Source: Xaviernesmea oryzae
Lineage (GTDB): Bacteria > Pseudomonadota > Alphaproteobacteria > Rhizobiales > Rhizobiaceae
Assembly: GCF_900109605.1 (NCBI RefSeq)
Contig: NZ_FOAM01000005.1
Span: 287,534 to 351,533 of the forward strand
Length of the DNA stretch: 64,000 nt
Reading direction: 5' to 3'
Below are positions 7,627-16,390 of the stretch, piece by piece. The notes under the pieces are model-generated. The model searched no databases and was not told where the DNA came from. It worked only from the letters and a program-made list of their open reading frames with translations. Each line of letters begins with the position of its first letter. Within the stretch, counting starts at the first letter, position 1. A program made the translations under genes and the position numbers.

Positions 7627-9105
7627 TTACAAAGTTGCAAGTTCCATGACCGAGACGTCATTGGCCTCTTCACGGGAAAGAATGCCGGCCTGGTTGCCCT
7701 GGGCCAGAACGAGAATCCGGTTGGAGACGCCGAGCACCTCTTCGAGGTCCGAGCTGACGACGATCACCGCCACGCCGCGCCGGGCGAGGTTGACGATGAT
7801 GTCATAGATGCCGGCGCGCGCGCCGACGTCGATGCCGCGCGTCGGCTCGTCCAGCACCACTACCTTGGGATCGCGCATCAGCCATTTGGCGATGACCACC
7901 TTCTGCTGGTTGCCGCCGGACAGATCGGAAGCCGGCTGCTCGCCCCGCCCCTTGACGCCGAAAGCGGCAATGGCCTTGTCGGCAAAGGCGCGCTTGGCAG
8001 ACGGCGTCAGCCAGCGGCTGGCGAAGCGGTCGAGATTGGCATAGACGAGGTTTTCGCCGATGCCGTGGGCCACGACCAGGCCCTGCTCCTTGCGATCCTC
8101 CGGCACCATGACGATGCCGCGCGCGATCGCATCCGCCGGGCTTTTCAGCGCCAGCACTTCACCATCGAGCTTGACGCTGCCGGAGGCGACGGGATCGGCG
8201 CCCGAAATGGCGCGCACCAGCTCGGTGCGGCCGGCGCCGACCAGGCCGGCAATGCCGAGGATCTCGCCCGCCTTGACGCTGAAGGAGACATCGCGGAAAG
8301 CGTCTTCGGCCGAGGTGAGCTTCTCCACCTCCAGCATGGTCTTCGGCTGCGGCTCCGGCAGGCTCGGGAACATCCGCTCCAGCGAGCGTCCGACCATGCT
8401 TTCGACGATGGTGCGCACGGGAATGGCGCTGTCGGCAAATTCCTGCACCTTCTCGCCATCGCGCAGGACAATGATGCGGTCGGTGATCTTGCGGATCTCT
8501 TCCATGCGGTGGGAAATATAGATGATGCCGACGCCCTCGGCGCGCAGCTTGCGCACCTGCTCGAACAGCGCCTCGGTCTCAGCGCCGCCGAGCGCGGCCG
8601 TCGGCTCGTCGAGAATGAGGAGGCGAGCGTTCAGGGCCAGCGCCTTGGCGATCTCGATCAGCTGCTGATGCGCGGTGGAAAGGCCCGCGACCTTGCGCGT
8701 GGCCGGGATATGCAGGTTCAGTCGCGCCAGTTGCTCCTGCGCGCGGCGCACCATCTGCGCCCGGTCGACCACGCCGTTCTTCATGGGCCAGCGGCCGATG
8801 AAGACGTTTTCGGCGACCGACAGCTCCGGCAAAAGCTGAAGCTCCTGGTGGATCAGCACCACGCCTTTGTCGATCGCTTCGGCCGGATTGGCAGGCGCAT
8901 AAGGCTGGCCGAGCCAGGTCATGCTGCCTTCGCTCGGGCTGCGCGAACCGGCGATGATGCCCGAAAGCGTCGATTTGCCCGCGCCGTTTTCGCCCAGAAG
9001 TGCGACGACCTCGCCGGCATAAATGTCGAAGCTGACATCCTTCAGCACCGGCACCGGGCCGTATCGCTTGGAAATTCCCTTAAGGGACAGAACCGGTTCG
9101 CGCAT
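7627..9105 (-). CDS. Sugar ABC transporter ATPase (RbsA-type, double domain)
   Basis: A 492-residue protein with two fused nucleotide-binding domains, as in RbsA/XylG/AraG. The first half has Walker A GENGAGKST and Walker B LLILDEPTAAL. The second has the usual degenerate loop GLVGAGRTE, signature LSGGNQQKV and Walker B VVVLDEPTRGID. It energises a carbohydrate importer with the binding protein and permease encoded upstream in the same operon. Membership in the CUT2 class implies a monosaccharide, such as a pentose or polyol, as substrate. Confidence 0.95.
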   Translation of the reverse strand: MREPVLSLKGISKRYGPVPVLKDVSFDIYAGEVVALLGENGAGKSTLSGIIAGSRSPSEGSMTWLGQPYAPANPAEAIDKGVVLIHQELQLLPELSVAENVFIGRWPMKNGVVDRAQMVRRAQEQLARLNLHIPATRKVAGLSTAHQQLIEIAKALALNARLLILDEPTAALGGAETEALFEQVRKLRAEGVGIIYISHRMEEIRKITDRIIVLRDGEKVQEFADSAIPVRTIVESMVGRSLERMFPSLPEPQPKTMLEVEKLTSAEDAFRDVSFSVKAGEILGIAGLVGAGRTELVRAISGADPVASGSVKLDGEVLALKSPADAIARGIVMVPEDRKEQGLVVAHGIGENLVYANLDRFASRWLTPSAKRAFADKAIAAFGVKGRGEQPASDLSGGNQQKVVIAKWLMRDPKVVVLDEPTRGIDVGARAGIYDIIVNLARRGVAVIVVSSDLEEVLGVSNRILVLAQGNQAGILSREEANDVSVMELATL

Positions 9106-9240
9106 GGCGCACCTCGATGTGGCAAAGGAGAAGGATGGACCGAAGGACCGAGCCGGCGGCGTGGAGGGAGAGGTCCGCGCCGCCGTGGCCAGATGCCATG
9201 CCCCGGCTCGTGAGGAGCTGCCGGAACATGGCCTGTTGTC

Positions 9241-9269
9241 CCGGCCGATCAGCCATGCCGATCGGCCGG
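9241..9269 (-). terminator. Perfect hairpin after the sugar-binding-protein gene
   Basis: CCGGCCGATC (9241-9250) and GATCGGCCGG (9260-9269) form a perfect 10-bp stem with a 9-nt loop, 13 bp past the binding-protein stop. The ATPase gene follows after about 135 bp. No U-tract is visible. It fits an mRNA-protecting or attenuating structure that keeps binding-protein output above that of the ATPase. Confidence 0.65.
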
Positions 9270-9282
9270 ATGCAGCCTGCGA

Positions 9283-10212
9283 TCAGGGATGCTCGGCGAT
9301 GAAGGCGGCGACATTGTCCTTGGTGGTCAGTGTCGCATCCATCAGCTGCACCGGCTCGACCTTCTCGCCACCAACGATCTTGGCAGCCATTTCGACGGCC
9401 ATGCGGCCCATCTTCTGGGTCTGCTGGGTCGCGGTCACGTCGAAGACGCCGTTCTTCAGCGCTTCGAGCGCGGCGGTATCACCATCGAAGCCGCCGACGA
9501 CGATCTTGCCCGAGGGATTGGCGACCTTGATCGCCTGGGCCGCGCCGAGCGCCAGGCCATCGGCCTGGGCGAAGACGATGGAGACATCGGGATGGGCCTG
9601 CAGCATGTTCTGCATGATCTGGAAGCCTTCGTCCTGGCTCCACATGTTGGACCACTGCTCGGCCACGACCTTCACGCCGGAATGCGCCTTGACGGCTTCC
9701 ATGCAGCCCTTGGTGCGGTCGACTTCAGGCGTGGTGCCCTTCTGGCCATGGATGATGACCATATTGCCCTTGCCGCCGGCCTTTTCGATGATGTGCTGGC
9801 AAACCGCCTTGGCCGAGGACACGGAATCGGTGGCCAGGAAGGTATCGCCCGGCGCGCCATCGGCATTGCGGTCGACGTTGATCACGGGAACGCCGGCGGC
9901 CTTGGCGAGCTTCACCGGAACGGTGGCGGCGGCCGCACCGGCGGGGATGTAAATCAGCGCGTCGATATTCTGGGTCAGGAGATCCTGGATCTGGTTGACC
10001 TGGGTCGGGCCATCGCCCTTGGCGTCGACGGTGACGACCGAAATGCCGCGCTTCTTGGCTTCCGCCTCAACCGACTGCTTGATCTGGTTGAAGAAATTCG
10101 CCTGAAGATTGGCGACGGCGAGGCCGACCTTCTTCAATTCCTTGGCCTGGACAGGCCCAAGCGACAGAGCGAGCGTGGCAGCGGTCGCCAGCAGGATGCG
10201 AGACAGTTTCAT
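9283..10212 (-). CDS. Periplasmic sugar-binding protein (RbsB-type)
   Basis: A 309-residue exported binding protein of the Peripla_BP_4/RbsB fold. The start at 10212 follows AAGGAGGAACTC and opens a signal peptide ending at VQA. Mature motifs include GLAVANLQANFFNQIKQSV, DAKGDGPTQVNQIQDLL and VINVDRNADG, typical of pentose/polyol binders. It lies between the permease gene (upstream) and the ATPase gene. Ligand identity would decide the whole locus's function and is not determinable here. Confidence 0.93.
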   Translation of the reverse strand: MKLSRILLATAATLALSLGPVQAKELKKVGLAVANLQANFFNQIKQSVEAEAKKRGISVVTVDAKGDGPTQVNQIQDLLTQNIDALIYIPAGAAAATVPVKLAKAAGVPVINVDRNADGAPGDTFLATDSVSSAKAVCQHIIEKAGGKGNMVIIHGQKGTTPEVDRTKGCMEAVKAHSGVKVVAEQWSNMWSQDEGFQIMQNMLQAHPDVSIVFAQADGLALGAAQAIKVANPSGKIVVGGFDGDTAALEALKNGVFDVTATQQTQKMGRMAVEMAAKIVGGEKVEPVQLMDATLTTKDNVAAFIAEHP

Positions 10213-10331
10213 GAGTTCCTCCTTGGGGTTGATCGGGACCGGGGTTAGCATTCCTCCCCCCGCGGGCCCTGGGTCCGCGCCACCTCGGGCGGCACGGAAA
10301 TTCTGGTCGAGCCGGACAGGACCTGCCGGCC

Positions 10332-11312
10332 TCAGCGACGCTTGCGGCGCACGGTCTCGGCCCCGACGGCGAGCACGATGACCACACCGATGATGACCTG
10401 CTGGATGAAGGGCGAGACGTTGAGAAGATTGAGGCCGTTGCGCAGCACGCCGATGATCAGCACGCCGATCAGCGTTCCGCCGATGCCGCCGGCGCCGCCC
10501 GACAGCGACGTGCCGCCGATGACGACCGCAGCGATGGTGTCGAGCTCATAGCCGAAGCCGCTCGATGGCTGCACCGAGTCGAGACGCGCGGCCAGAACGA
10601 TACCGGCAAGACCGGCCAGCATGGCGCAGCAGACATAGACGGCAATGGTGACGCGAGCGACGTTGATACCGGCCAACCGCGCCACTTCCTGATTGCCGCC
10701 GACGGCATAGAGCATGCGGCCTTCGGCGCGCAACTGCAGGAAGGCCCAGGCAACGACGAGCACGACCAGCATCAGGAAGACCGTGGCCGTCAGGGCCCCG
10801 AAATGGCGGTCGATGGCCAGCATCATGAACCAGTCCGGAAAGCCGACGATCTGCTGGCCGTCGGTGATCATATTGGCGACACCGCGCGCGGCCGACATCA
10901 TGGCCAGCGTGGCGATGAAGGCCGGCACGCGGAACATCGTCACCATCAATCCGACGAGCAGGCCGCTTGCAGCGGAAGCAGCAAGACCAAAGACGATGCC
11001 GACGCCCAAAGGCAGGCCCGCAACATTGGCCGTCCAGCCCATGACCATCATGGAGAGCGCAAGCACGGACCCGACCGAGAGATCAATGCCGCCGATCAGA
11101 ATGACGAAGGTCATGCCGACGGACATGATGCCGAGCACGGTGATCTGATCGAGAATATTCAGCCCGTTGCGCGTCGACAGGAAGGTGTCGGTCGCCAGGC
11201 TCAGAAACAGGCAAAGGCCGATCAGGCCGATCAACGGACCCGTTGCGCCGCGCAGCCAGGACCAGGACGGCTTGGATGCGTGCTTCTGCTCATTGATGCC
11301 GAGTACGGACAT
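10332..11312 (-). CDS. Sugar ABC transporter permease (RbsC-type)
   Basis: A 326-residue CUT2-class permease with eight to ten hydrophobic segments and the family motifs VLIGGIDLSVGS and GTSLSGGAGGIGGTLIGV. The start at 11312 is preferred because GGGAGGAAACG precedes it; an in-frame ATG lies 15 bp further upstream. It is first in the minus-strand operon, facing the transketolase operon across a 232-bp divergent promoter region. Confidence 0.93.
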   Translation of the reverse strand: MSVLGINEQKHASKPSWSWLRGATGPLIGLIGLCLFLSLATDTFLSTRNGLNILDQITVLGIMSVGMTFVILIGGIDLSVGSVLALSMMVMGWTANVAGLPLGVGIVFGLAASAASGLLVGLMVTMFRVPAFIATLAMMSAARGVANMITDGQQIVGFPDWFMMLAIDRHFGALTATVFLMLVVLVVAWAFLQLRAEGRMLYAVGGNQEVARLAGINVARVTIAVYVCCAMLAGLAGIVLAARLDSVQPSSGFGYELDTIAAVVIGGTSLSGGAGGIGGTLIGVLIIGVLRNGLNLLNVSPFIQQVIIGVVIVLAVGAETVRRKRR

Positions 11313-11358
11313 CGTTTCCTCCCTCATCAGCGGCGCTAGCGGCTATTCCTCCCAAGCA

Positions 11359-11532
11359 GAATAAATATTCATGCTTGTTGGAAAATTCATTAGCAAGTCT
11401 CTTTTAACGTGTCAACAGCGCCGAACGCGCTTCATATGCTTTGCTGCATCGCAATAGCGCCGCACTCGCCCGAAAAACCGGCTTGACTAAAGAGCGAACT
11501 GTGCAAAAATATCTATACAAGAATATTTATGC
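11359..11532. promoter_or_regulatory. Divergent promoter region with paired operator-like sites
   Basis: Between the divergent permease and transketolase genes, a 12-mer appears once on each strand. GAATATTTATTC reads on the minus strand at 11370-11359 and GAATATTTATGC on the plus strand at 11521-11532 (11 of 12 bases equal). Each lies close to the gene it faces. They are good candidates for the operators of the SorC-type regulator encoded at 15298-16248. A TTGACT element at 11483-11488 may be the -35 of the transketolase promoter. Confidence 0.5.
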
Positions 11533-11544
11533 AAAGAGGATCCC

Positions 11545-12354
11545 ATGGAGATCAACGAACTCGAGCGGATGGCGCGCGCTATCCGCCGCCGCGATCTGGA
11601 AGCCGTCTACGCCGCCGGCGCCGGCCATATCGGCGGGGAAATGTCGGTGATCGACATTCTCACGGCGCTCTATTTCCGCGTACTCAAGGTCTATCCCGAC
11701 CAGCCGAAGCACCCAGGACGGGACCGTTTCGTGCTCTCCAAGGGGCACACGGCCTGCGCGCTCTATGTGACGCTGGCCAAGCGCGGCTTCCTGCCGGAAG
11801 AGGAGATCGCCACCTTCCTCGCGCCGCATTCGCGGCTGAACGGCCACCCGAACTGCAACAAGGTGCCGGGCGTGGAAACCAACACCGGCCCGCTCGGCCA
11901 TGGTCTGCCCGTGGCCATCGGCATGGCGAAAGCCGCCAAGCTTTCCGGCGCCGGCTACCACACCTATGTCGTCACCGGCGACGGTGAGATGCAGGAAGGC
12001 TCCAACTGGGAAGCGATCATGGCCGCCGCCCAGTTCGGCCTCGACAATCTGACGCTTGTCATCGACCACAACCGCTTTCAGCAGGGCGCGTCGCTCGCCG
12101 ATACCAACGGGCTTGCGCCGCTTCGCCCACGCCTGGAAGCCTTTGGCTGGGAGGTTGCCGAGATCAACGGCAATGCCATGGCCGAGGTCGTTCCCGCGCT
12201 CGAACATCGCGCAAGCCGCCCCTATTGCATCGTCGCCCACACCAATAAGGGCCATGGTATTTCCTTCATGCAGGACCGTGTCGACTGGCACCACAAGGTG
12301 CCGAACAAGGATCAATATGAAATCGCTCTCGCCGAGCTGTCGGAGGCCCTGTAA
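11545..12354 (+). CDS. Transketolase-like protein, N-terminal (TPP) subunit
   Basis: A 269-residue protein matching the N-terminal half of transketolase. It has an N-terminal helix region, VLSKGHTACALY, GPLGHGLPVAIGMA and the thiamine-diphosphate/Mg site GDGEMQEGSNWEA then DHNR. GAGGA precedes the ATG. Its stop codon directly abuts the start of the C-terminal subunit gene, so together they make one split transketolase. Such two-gene transketolases occur in dedicated sugar pathways, for example the apulose-4-phosphate enzymes of D-apiose catabolism, as well as uncharacterised ones. Here the gene opens the plus-strand operon that also encodes a sugar kinase. Confidence 0.93.
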   Translation: MEINELERMARAIRRRDLEAVYAAGAGHIGGEMSVIDILTALYFRVLKVYPDQPKHPGRDRFVLSKGHTACALYVTLAKRGFLPEEEIATFLAPHSRLNGHPNCNKVPGVETNTGPLGHGLPVAIGMAKAAKLSGAGYHTYVVTGDGEMQEGSNWEAIMAAAQFGLDNLTLVIDHNRFQQGASLADTNGLAPLRPRLEAFGWEVAEINGNAMAEVVPALEHRASRPYCIVAHTNKGHGISFMQDRVDWHHKVPNKDQYEIALAELSEAL

Positions 12355-13332
12355 ATGAACGCCCCCCTTTCCCAGCCCAAGCTGTTCGCCACCCCGCAAT
12401 TGTTCGATTGCCGCGATGCTTTTGCCGAGACGCTGGAAGCGCTGGCTGCAACGGACGAAACCGTGGTCGCCGTCTGCAATGATTCGGTCGGGTCGTCGAA
12501 GCTCGGCGGCTTCAAGACGAAATTTCCCGAGCGGCTCGTCAATGTCGGTATTGCCGAACAGAACATGGTCGGCGTCGGCGCCGGCCTCGCCAATGGCGGC
12601 CGCCTGCCCTTCGTCTGCGCCGCTGCCTGTTTTCTCACCGGCCGCGCGCTGGAGCAGATCAAGGCCGACATTGCCTACTCCAACGCCAATGTGAAGCTGG
12701 TCGGCATTTCCTCCGGCATGGCCTATGGCGAACTGGGCCCGACGCATCACTCGATCGAGGATTTCGCCTGGACCCGCGTCCTGCCGAACCTCCCCGTGAT
12801 CGCCCCGGCCGATCGGATCGAGACGGCGGCGGCGATCCGCTGGGCCGCCTCCTATGCCGGACCCTGCTTCCTGCGCCTGTCGCGCGTCGGCGTGCCGGAC
12901 CTTTTGCCGGAAGGCCATGTGTTCGAACTGGGCAAGGCCAATCTTCTGCGCGAGGGCGGCGATGTCACCTTGATCGCCAATGGCACCTTGACCCACCGCA
13001 TCCTCACCGCCGCCAAGCTTCTGGCCGAGCGCGGCATCGAGGCGCGGGTGCTGAACATGGCGACGGTGCGCCCGATCGATGAGACCGCGATCATCGCCGC
13101 CGCGCGCGAGACCGGGGCGATCCTGACGGCTGAGGAGCATTCGATCTTCGGTGGCCTGGGCTCGGCCGTGGCGGAAGTCGTGGTCGACCATGCACCGGTG
13201 CCGATGAAGCGACTCGGCGTGCCCGGCGTCTTCGCGCATACCGGTTCGGCCGAAATGCTGCTGGACGAGTACGGCATGACGCCGCCCGCGATTGCCGACG
13301 CTGCAGCAGCGCTTGTTCAGCGCAAGGGCTGA
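12355..13332 (+). CDS. Transketolase-like protein, C-terminal subunit
   Basis: A 325-residue protein with the pyrimidine-binding and C-terminal domains of transketolase. It has the catalytic glutamate in NVGIAEQNMVG near residue 68, the GPTHHSIEDFA loop, and a C-terminal regulatory domain with LTAEEHSIFGGLG. It begins immediately after the TAA of the N-terminal subunit gene (no spacer), which implies coupled translation and 1:1 assembly. The likely reaction is transfer of a two-carbon ketol unit from a ketose phosphate to glyceraldehyde-3-phosphate, leaving DHAP or a shorter sugar phosphate. The natural donor is unknown. Confidence 0.93.
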   Translation: MNAPLSQPKLFATPQLFDCRDAFAETLEALAATDETVVAVCNDSVGSSKLGGFKTKFPERLVNVGIAEQNMVGVGAGLANGGRLPFVCAAACFLTGRALEQIKADIAYSNANVKLVGISSGMAYGELGPTHHSIEDFAWTRVLPNLPVIAPADRIETAAAIRWAASYAGPCFLRLSRVGVPDLLPEGHVFELGKANLLREGGDVTLIANGTLTHRILTAAKLLAERGIEARVLNMATVRPIDETAIIAAARETGAILTAEEHSIFGGLGSAVAEVVVDHAPVPMKRLGVPGVFAHTGSAEMLLDEYGMTPPAIADAAAALVQRKG

Positions 13333-13422
13333 GCCATCATCATCGATGGGTATTGGGTTTTCAGCCGGCTTTAGGGCATGGACTGAGAATCATCCGCTTA
13401 GCGCACGACGCGAATGATTATG

Positions 13423-13625
13423 GGCTTGGCGACCCCCTCATCCGCCTGCCGGCACCTTCTCCTCGCTGGGGAGAAGAGACCTAGACGATAGCCCAACGCT
13501 TCAATCGAACGCCTAAAAGAACATATCCGGTTTTTCGGCGTGTGAATTGGAATGCAGCGGCGCGGCGCGTTTCTTCTCCCCAGCGGGGAGAAGGTGCCGG
13601 CAGGCGGATGAGGGGGCGCCAAGCC
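13423..13625. repeat. Palindromic rhizobial-type intergenic element (inverted ~55-bp arms)
   Basis: The 436-bp gap between the transketolase and kinase genes holds two near-identical ~55-bp arms in opposite orientation, at about 13423-13477 and 13571-13625. Both carry the core CCGCCTGCCGGCACCTTCTC, with only a few mismatches between arms. This core is familiar as a recurrent intergenic repeat of rhizobial genomes. The arms are separated by about 93 bp of unrelated DNA, giving a MITE-like element or a very long transcript hairpin inside the operon. I found no other intact copy of the core in this window. Confidence 0.8.
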
Positions 13626-13768
13626 GTGAAACCTTTCTGTCGTGTGCGGTGGCGACAAGACCACCGCTGTGCGGCCACCCTGCCCCCGGCCCGAAAAGGC
13701 GACGGCCGGGTAAGGAGAAGAAGCCGGGCAAACCAAACGGTTTCAGGCGGTTTATGGGGAGTGAGACG

Positions 13769-15238
13769 ATGCGGGCCATTCTGGCGATCGACCAGGGCAC
13801 CACCAATTCCAAGGCCATTCTGGTGGACGAGAGCGGGGCGCTGATTGCGCGCGGCGCATCGCCCGTCGGCATAGCCTATCCGCAACCGGGGTGGGTGGAA
13901 CAGGACCCCAACCGCATCTGGGCTTCCGTCTGCGAGGCGATCGCCGCCTGCCTGGCCAGCGCGCCCGGCAGCGTCACCATCGAGGCGATCGGCATTTCCA
14001 ACCAGCGCGAATCCGTGACCATGTGGGATGCCGTAACAGGCGATGCGCTCGGTCCGGTCTTAAGCTGGCAATGCCGCCGCACTGCGCCCGACTGCGAGAG
14101 GCTGTTGGCAGACGGCCATCAGGAACGGGTGCAGGCGATCACCGGCCTGCCGCTCGACCCGATGTTTCCCGGCCCGAAACTGCGCTGGCTGAGCGAGCGT
14201 GCGCCTGCCGGCGCCAAAGTGCGCCTGGGCACCATCGACAGCTGGCTCATCCATCGTCTCACAGGCGGACGTCGACATGTCTGCGATGCATCCAACGCGG
14301 CGCGTAGCCAGCTGCTCGATCTTGAAGGCCAGCAGTGGAGCCGGGATCTGGCCGCGCTTTTCGGCGTCGATCTGACACGGCTGCCCGAGGTTCTCGACAG
14401 CTCGGGCGATTTCGGCGTCACCCTTAGCGTGCCGGGCATTGCCGATGGGACGCCGATTCGCGCTGCGATCGGCGACAGCCATGCCGCGCTCTTCGGCCAT
14501 GGTGCCTTCCATCCCGGTGACGGCAAGGTCACCTTCGGCACCGGCTCCTCGGTGATGGCAACGCTCGATGCCTATGTGCCCCCGCGCGATGGCATCACCA
14601 CAACGGTCGCCTGGCGTCTCAAGGGCAAGCCGACCTTTGCCTTCGAGGGCAATATTCTCGTCTCCGCTGCCAGCCTGCCGTGGATGGCGGAGATCCTTGG
14701 CCTCGCCGATGTCGCAGCGCTGGTCGCCCTTGCCGAGACCGCCGAACCCGGCGGCCCTGGCTTTGTGCCGGCCTTTGTCGGCCTTGGCGCCCCCTACTGG
14801 GATTCGCAGGCGCGCGCGCTCTTCTCCCAGATCAATTTCTCTACCACGCGCGCGCAAATGGCCCGGTCCGTGACCGACAGTCTCGCCTTTCAGGTGCATG
14901 ACGTCTTCAGCGCCATGCGCGGCCAGACGCGCACGGCGCTGGGCGCGCTCTTTGTCGATGGCGGGCCGAGCAAGAGCCGGTTTCTCATGCAGACCGTGGC
15001 CGACACGCTCGGCCATGCCGTTATCCAGTGCGAAGCGCCGGAGGCTTCGGCTCTGGGAGCGGCCTATCTTGCCGGTCTTTCTCTTGGCCTCTGGCCGGAT
15101 CTCGACGCCATTGCCCGGCTGCCGCGTGCGCACAGCGAAATCGCTCCCGCGCCTCAAAAGGACGACAGCCGTCTTCGAACCTGGGCGGATGCAATTCAAC
15201 GCTCGACCTTCTGCCCGCCGATGGCTAAAGGGGAGTGA
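13769..15238 (+). CDS. FGGY-family carbohydrate kinase (xylulokinase-like)
   Basis: A 489-residue kinase. The start at 13769 follows GGGGAGTGAGACG; a longer reading frame upstream runs into the intergenic repeat and is not used. It has the N-terminal phosphate-binding AIDQGTTNSKAIL, the GGTGS-type adenosine motif as TFGTGSSVMAT, and the C-terminal FVDGGPSKSRFLMQ then EASALGAAYLAGL. FGGY kinases phosphorylate ketoses and polyols (xylulose, ribulose, glycerol, erythritol, apulose). Between the transketolase genes and the SorC-type regulator gene, its product should be the sugar phosphate fed to the transketolase. Confidence 0.92.
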   Translation: MRAILAIDQGTTNSKAILVDESGALIARGASPVGIAYPQPGWVEQDPNRIWASVCEAIAACLASAPGSVTIEAIGISNQRESVTMWDAVTGDALGPVLSWQCRRTAPDCERLLADGHQERVQAITGLPLDPMFPGPKLRWLSERAPAGAKVRLGTIDSWLIHRLTGGRRHVCDASNAARSQLLDLEGQQWSRDLAALFGVDLTRLPEVLDSSGDFGVTLSVPGIADGTPIRAAIGDSHAALFGHGAFHPGDGKVTFGTGSSVMATLDAYVPPRDGITTTVAWRLKGKPTFAFEGNILVSAASLPWMAEILGLADVAALVALAETAEPGGPGFVPAFVGLGAPYWDSQARALFSQINFSTTRAQMARSVTDSLAFQVHDVFSAMRGQTRTALGALFVDGGPSKSRFLMQTVADTLGHAVIQCEAPEASALGAAYLAGLSLGLWPDLDAIARLPRAHSEIAPAPQKDDSRLRTWADAIQRSTFCPPMAKGE

Positions 15239-15277
15239 GAGCCGCTTTCACGAACCTCAGGTTTTGAAAAGCGGCTC
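15239..15277 (+). terminator. Hairpin between kinase and regulator genes
   Basis: GAGCCGCTTT (15239-15248) pairs perfectly with AAAGCGGCTC (15268-15277), beginning one base after the kinase stop codon. No U-tract follows and the regulator gene starts 20 bp later. Partial termination or mRNA end protection is more likely than complete termination. Confidence 0.55.
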
Positions 15278-15297
15278 GTGAAGTCCCCGGAGCCGTC

Positions 15298-16248
15298 ATG
15301 GGTCGCATCAACGAACTTCGCCTGATTTCCCGCGTGGCGCAGATGTATCACGTCGAGCGCAAGCGGCAGGCGGAGATTGCCGAGCATCTGCGCCTGTCGC
15401 AGGCCACCGTTTCGCGCATGCTCAAACGCGCGGAAAGCGAAGGCATCGTGCGCACCAGCGTCATTCCGCCCGCCGGCACCTATAACGATCTGGAGCAGGC
15501 GCTGCGCGAACGCTACGGCCTGCCCGAAGCCGTGGTGGTGGACTGTTCGGAGGACCGCGACGGCGCGATCATGGCGCGGATCGGCGAAAGCGCCGCCCAT
15601 CTTCTGGAAATCACCCTGTCGCCGGGCGAAATCATCGGCGTGTCCAGCTGGAGCCAGACCATCTTCAAGATGGTGGAGAATATTCATCCGCAGAAGGGCG
15701 CGCGTGCCCGCTATGTCGTCCAGACCCTGGGCGGCATGGGCGATCCCTCGGTGCAGACGCATGCGACCCAGCTCACCGCACGACTTGCCAAGCTCACCGG
15801 CGCCGAGCCGAAGCTCCTCTCCGTGCAGGGCGTTACCTCGTCGCGCGAGGCCAAGCTGTTGATGATGGCCGACCCGTTCGTGCGCGACACGCTGGATCTT
15901 TTCGGCGCGATCACGCTCGCCATCGTCGGCATCGGCGCGGTGGAGCCCTCCGAGCTTCTGGCTCGCTCCGGCAATATCTTTTCGGCACGAGAGCTGGCTG
16001 ATCTCGCCGAGGCCGGCGCCGTTGGCGATATCTCGCTGCGATTCTTCGACAAGGATGGAAAGCTCGTCAAAACCCCGCTCGACGAGCGCGTCATCGGCAT
16101 GTCGCTCGAAGACCTCGCCAAGGTCGATCGCGTCATCGCGCTGGCAGGCGGCAAGGCCAAGACCGACGCGATCGCCGGCGCGCTTCGCCTCGGCGTCATC
16201 GACATGCTGGTGACGGACCGCTTTACCGCCGAAAGGCTGACGGCCTGA
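15298..16248 (+). CDS. SorC/DeoR-type sugar-responsive transcriptional regulator
   Basis: A 316-residue regulator. It has an N-terminal helix-turn-helix (AEIAEHLRLSQATVSRMLKR, residues about 27-46) and a large C-terminal sugar-phosphate-binding domain of the SorC/CggR/EryD type (GESAAHLLEITLSPGEIIGVS; later RVIALAGGKAKTDAI). Proteins of this group respond to a phosphorylated sugar intermediate. It closes the plus-strand catabolic operon and should control both arms of the locus, probably through the paired sites at 11359-11532. Confidence 0.9.
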   Translation: MGRINELRLISRVAQMYHVERKRQAEIAEHLRLSQATVSRMLKRAESEGIVRTSVIPPAGTYNDLEQALRERYGLPEAVVVDCSEDRDGAIMARIGESAAHLLEITLSPGEIIGVSSWSQTIFKMVENIHPQKGARARYVVQTLGGMGDPSVQTHATQLTARLAKLTGAEPKLLSVQGVTSSREAKLLMMADPFVRDTLDLFGAITLAIVGIGAVEPSELLARSGNIFSARELADLAEAGAVGDISLRFFDKDGKLVKTPLDERVIGMSLEDLAKVDRVIALAGGKAKTDAIAGALRLGVIDMLVTDRFTAERLTA

Positions 16249-16390
16249 CGGCAAAGCAAATGTGGACAAGATTGCCTGGACCGCGCTGCCGGGAACCCGG
16301 GCTAACAGTTCCACCTGCGTTTCGCAGACATCCGATGCGAAAACGACGAAGTGACAGCGTCGAGCCGATCCCGATGTATGGATCGACGCA

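Noticed and set aside
11527..13239. A 570-codon open frame antisense to the transketolase genes
   Set aside because: Antisense to two well-conserved subunits, Gly/His/Arg-rich, no motif; a GC-bias artefact.
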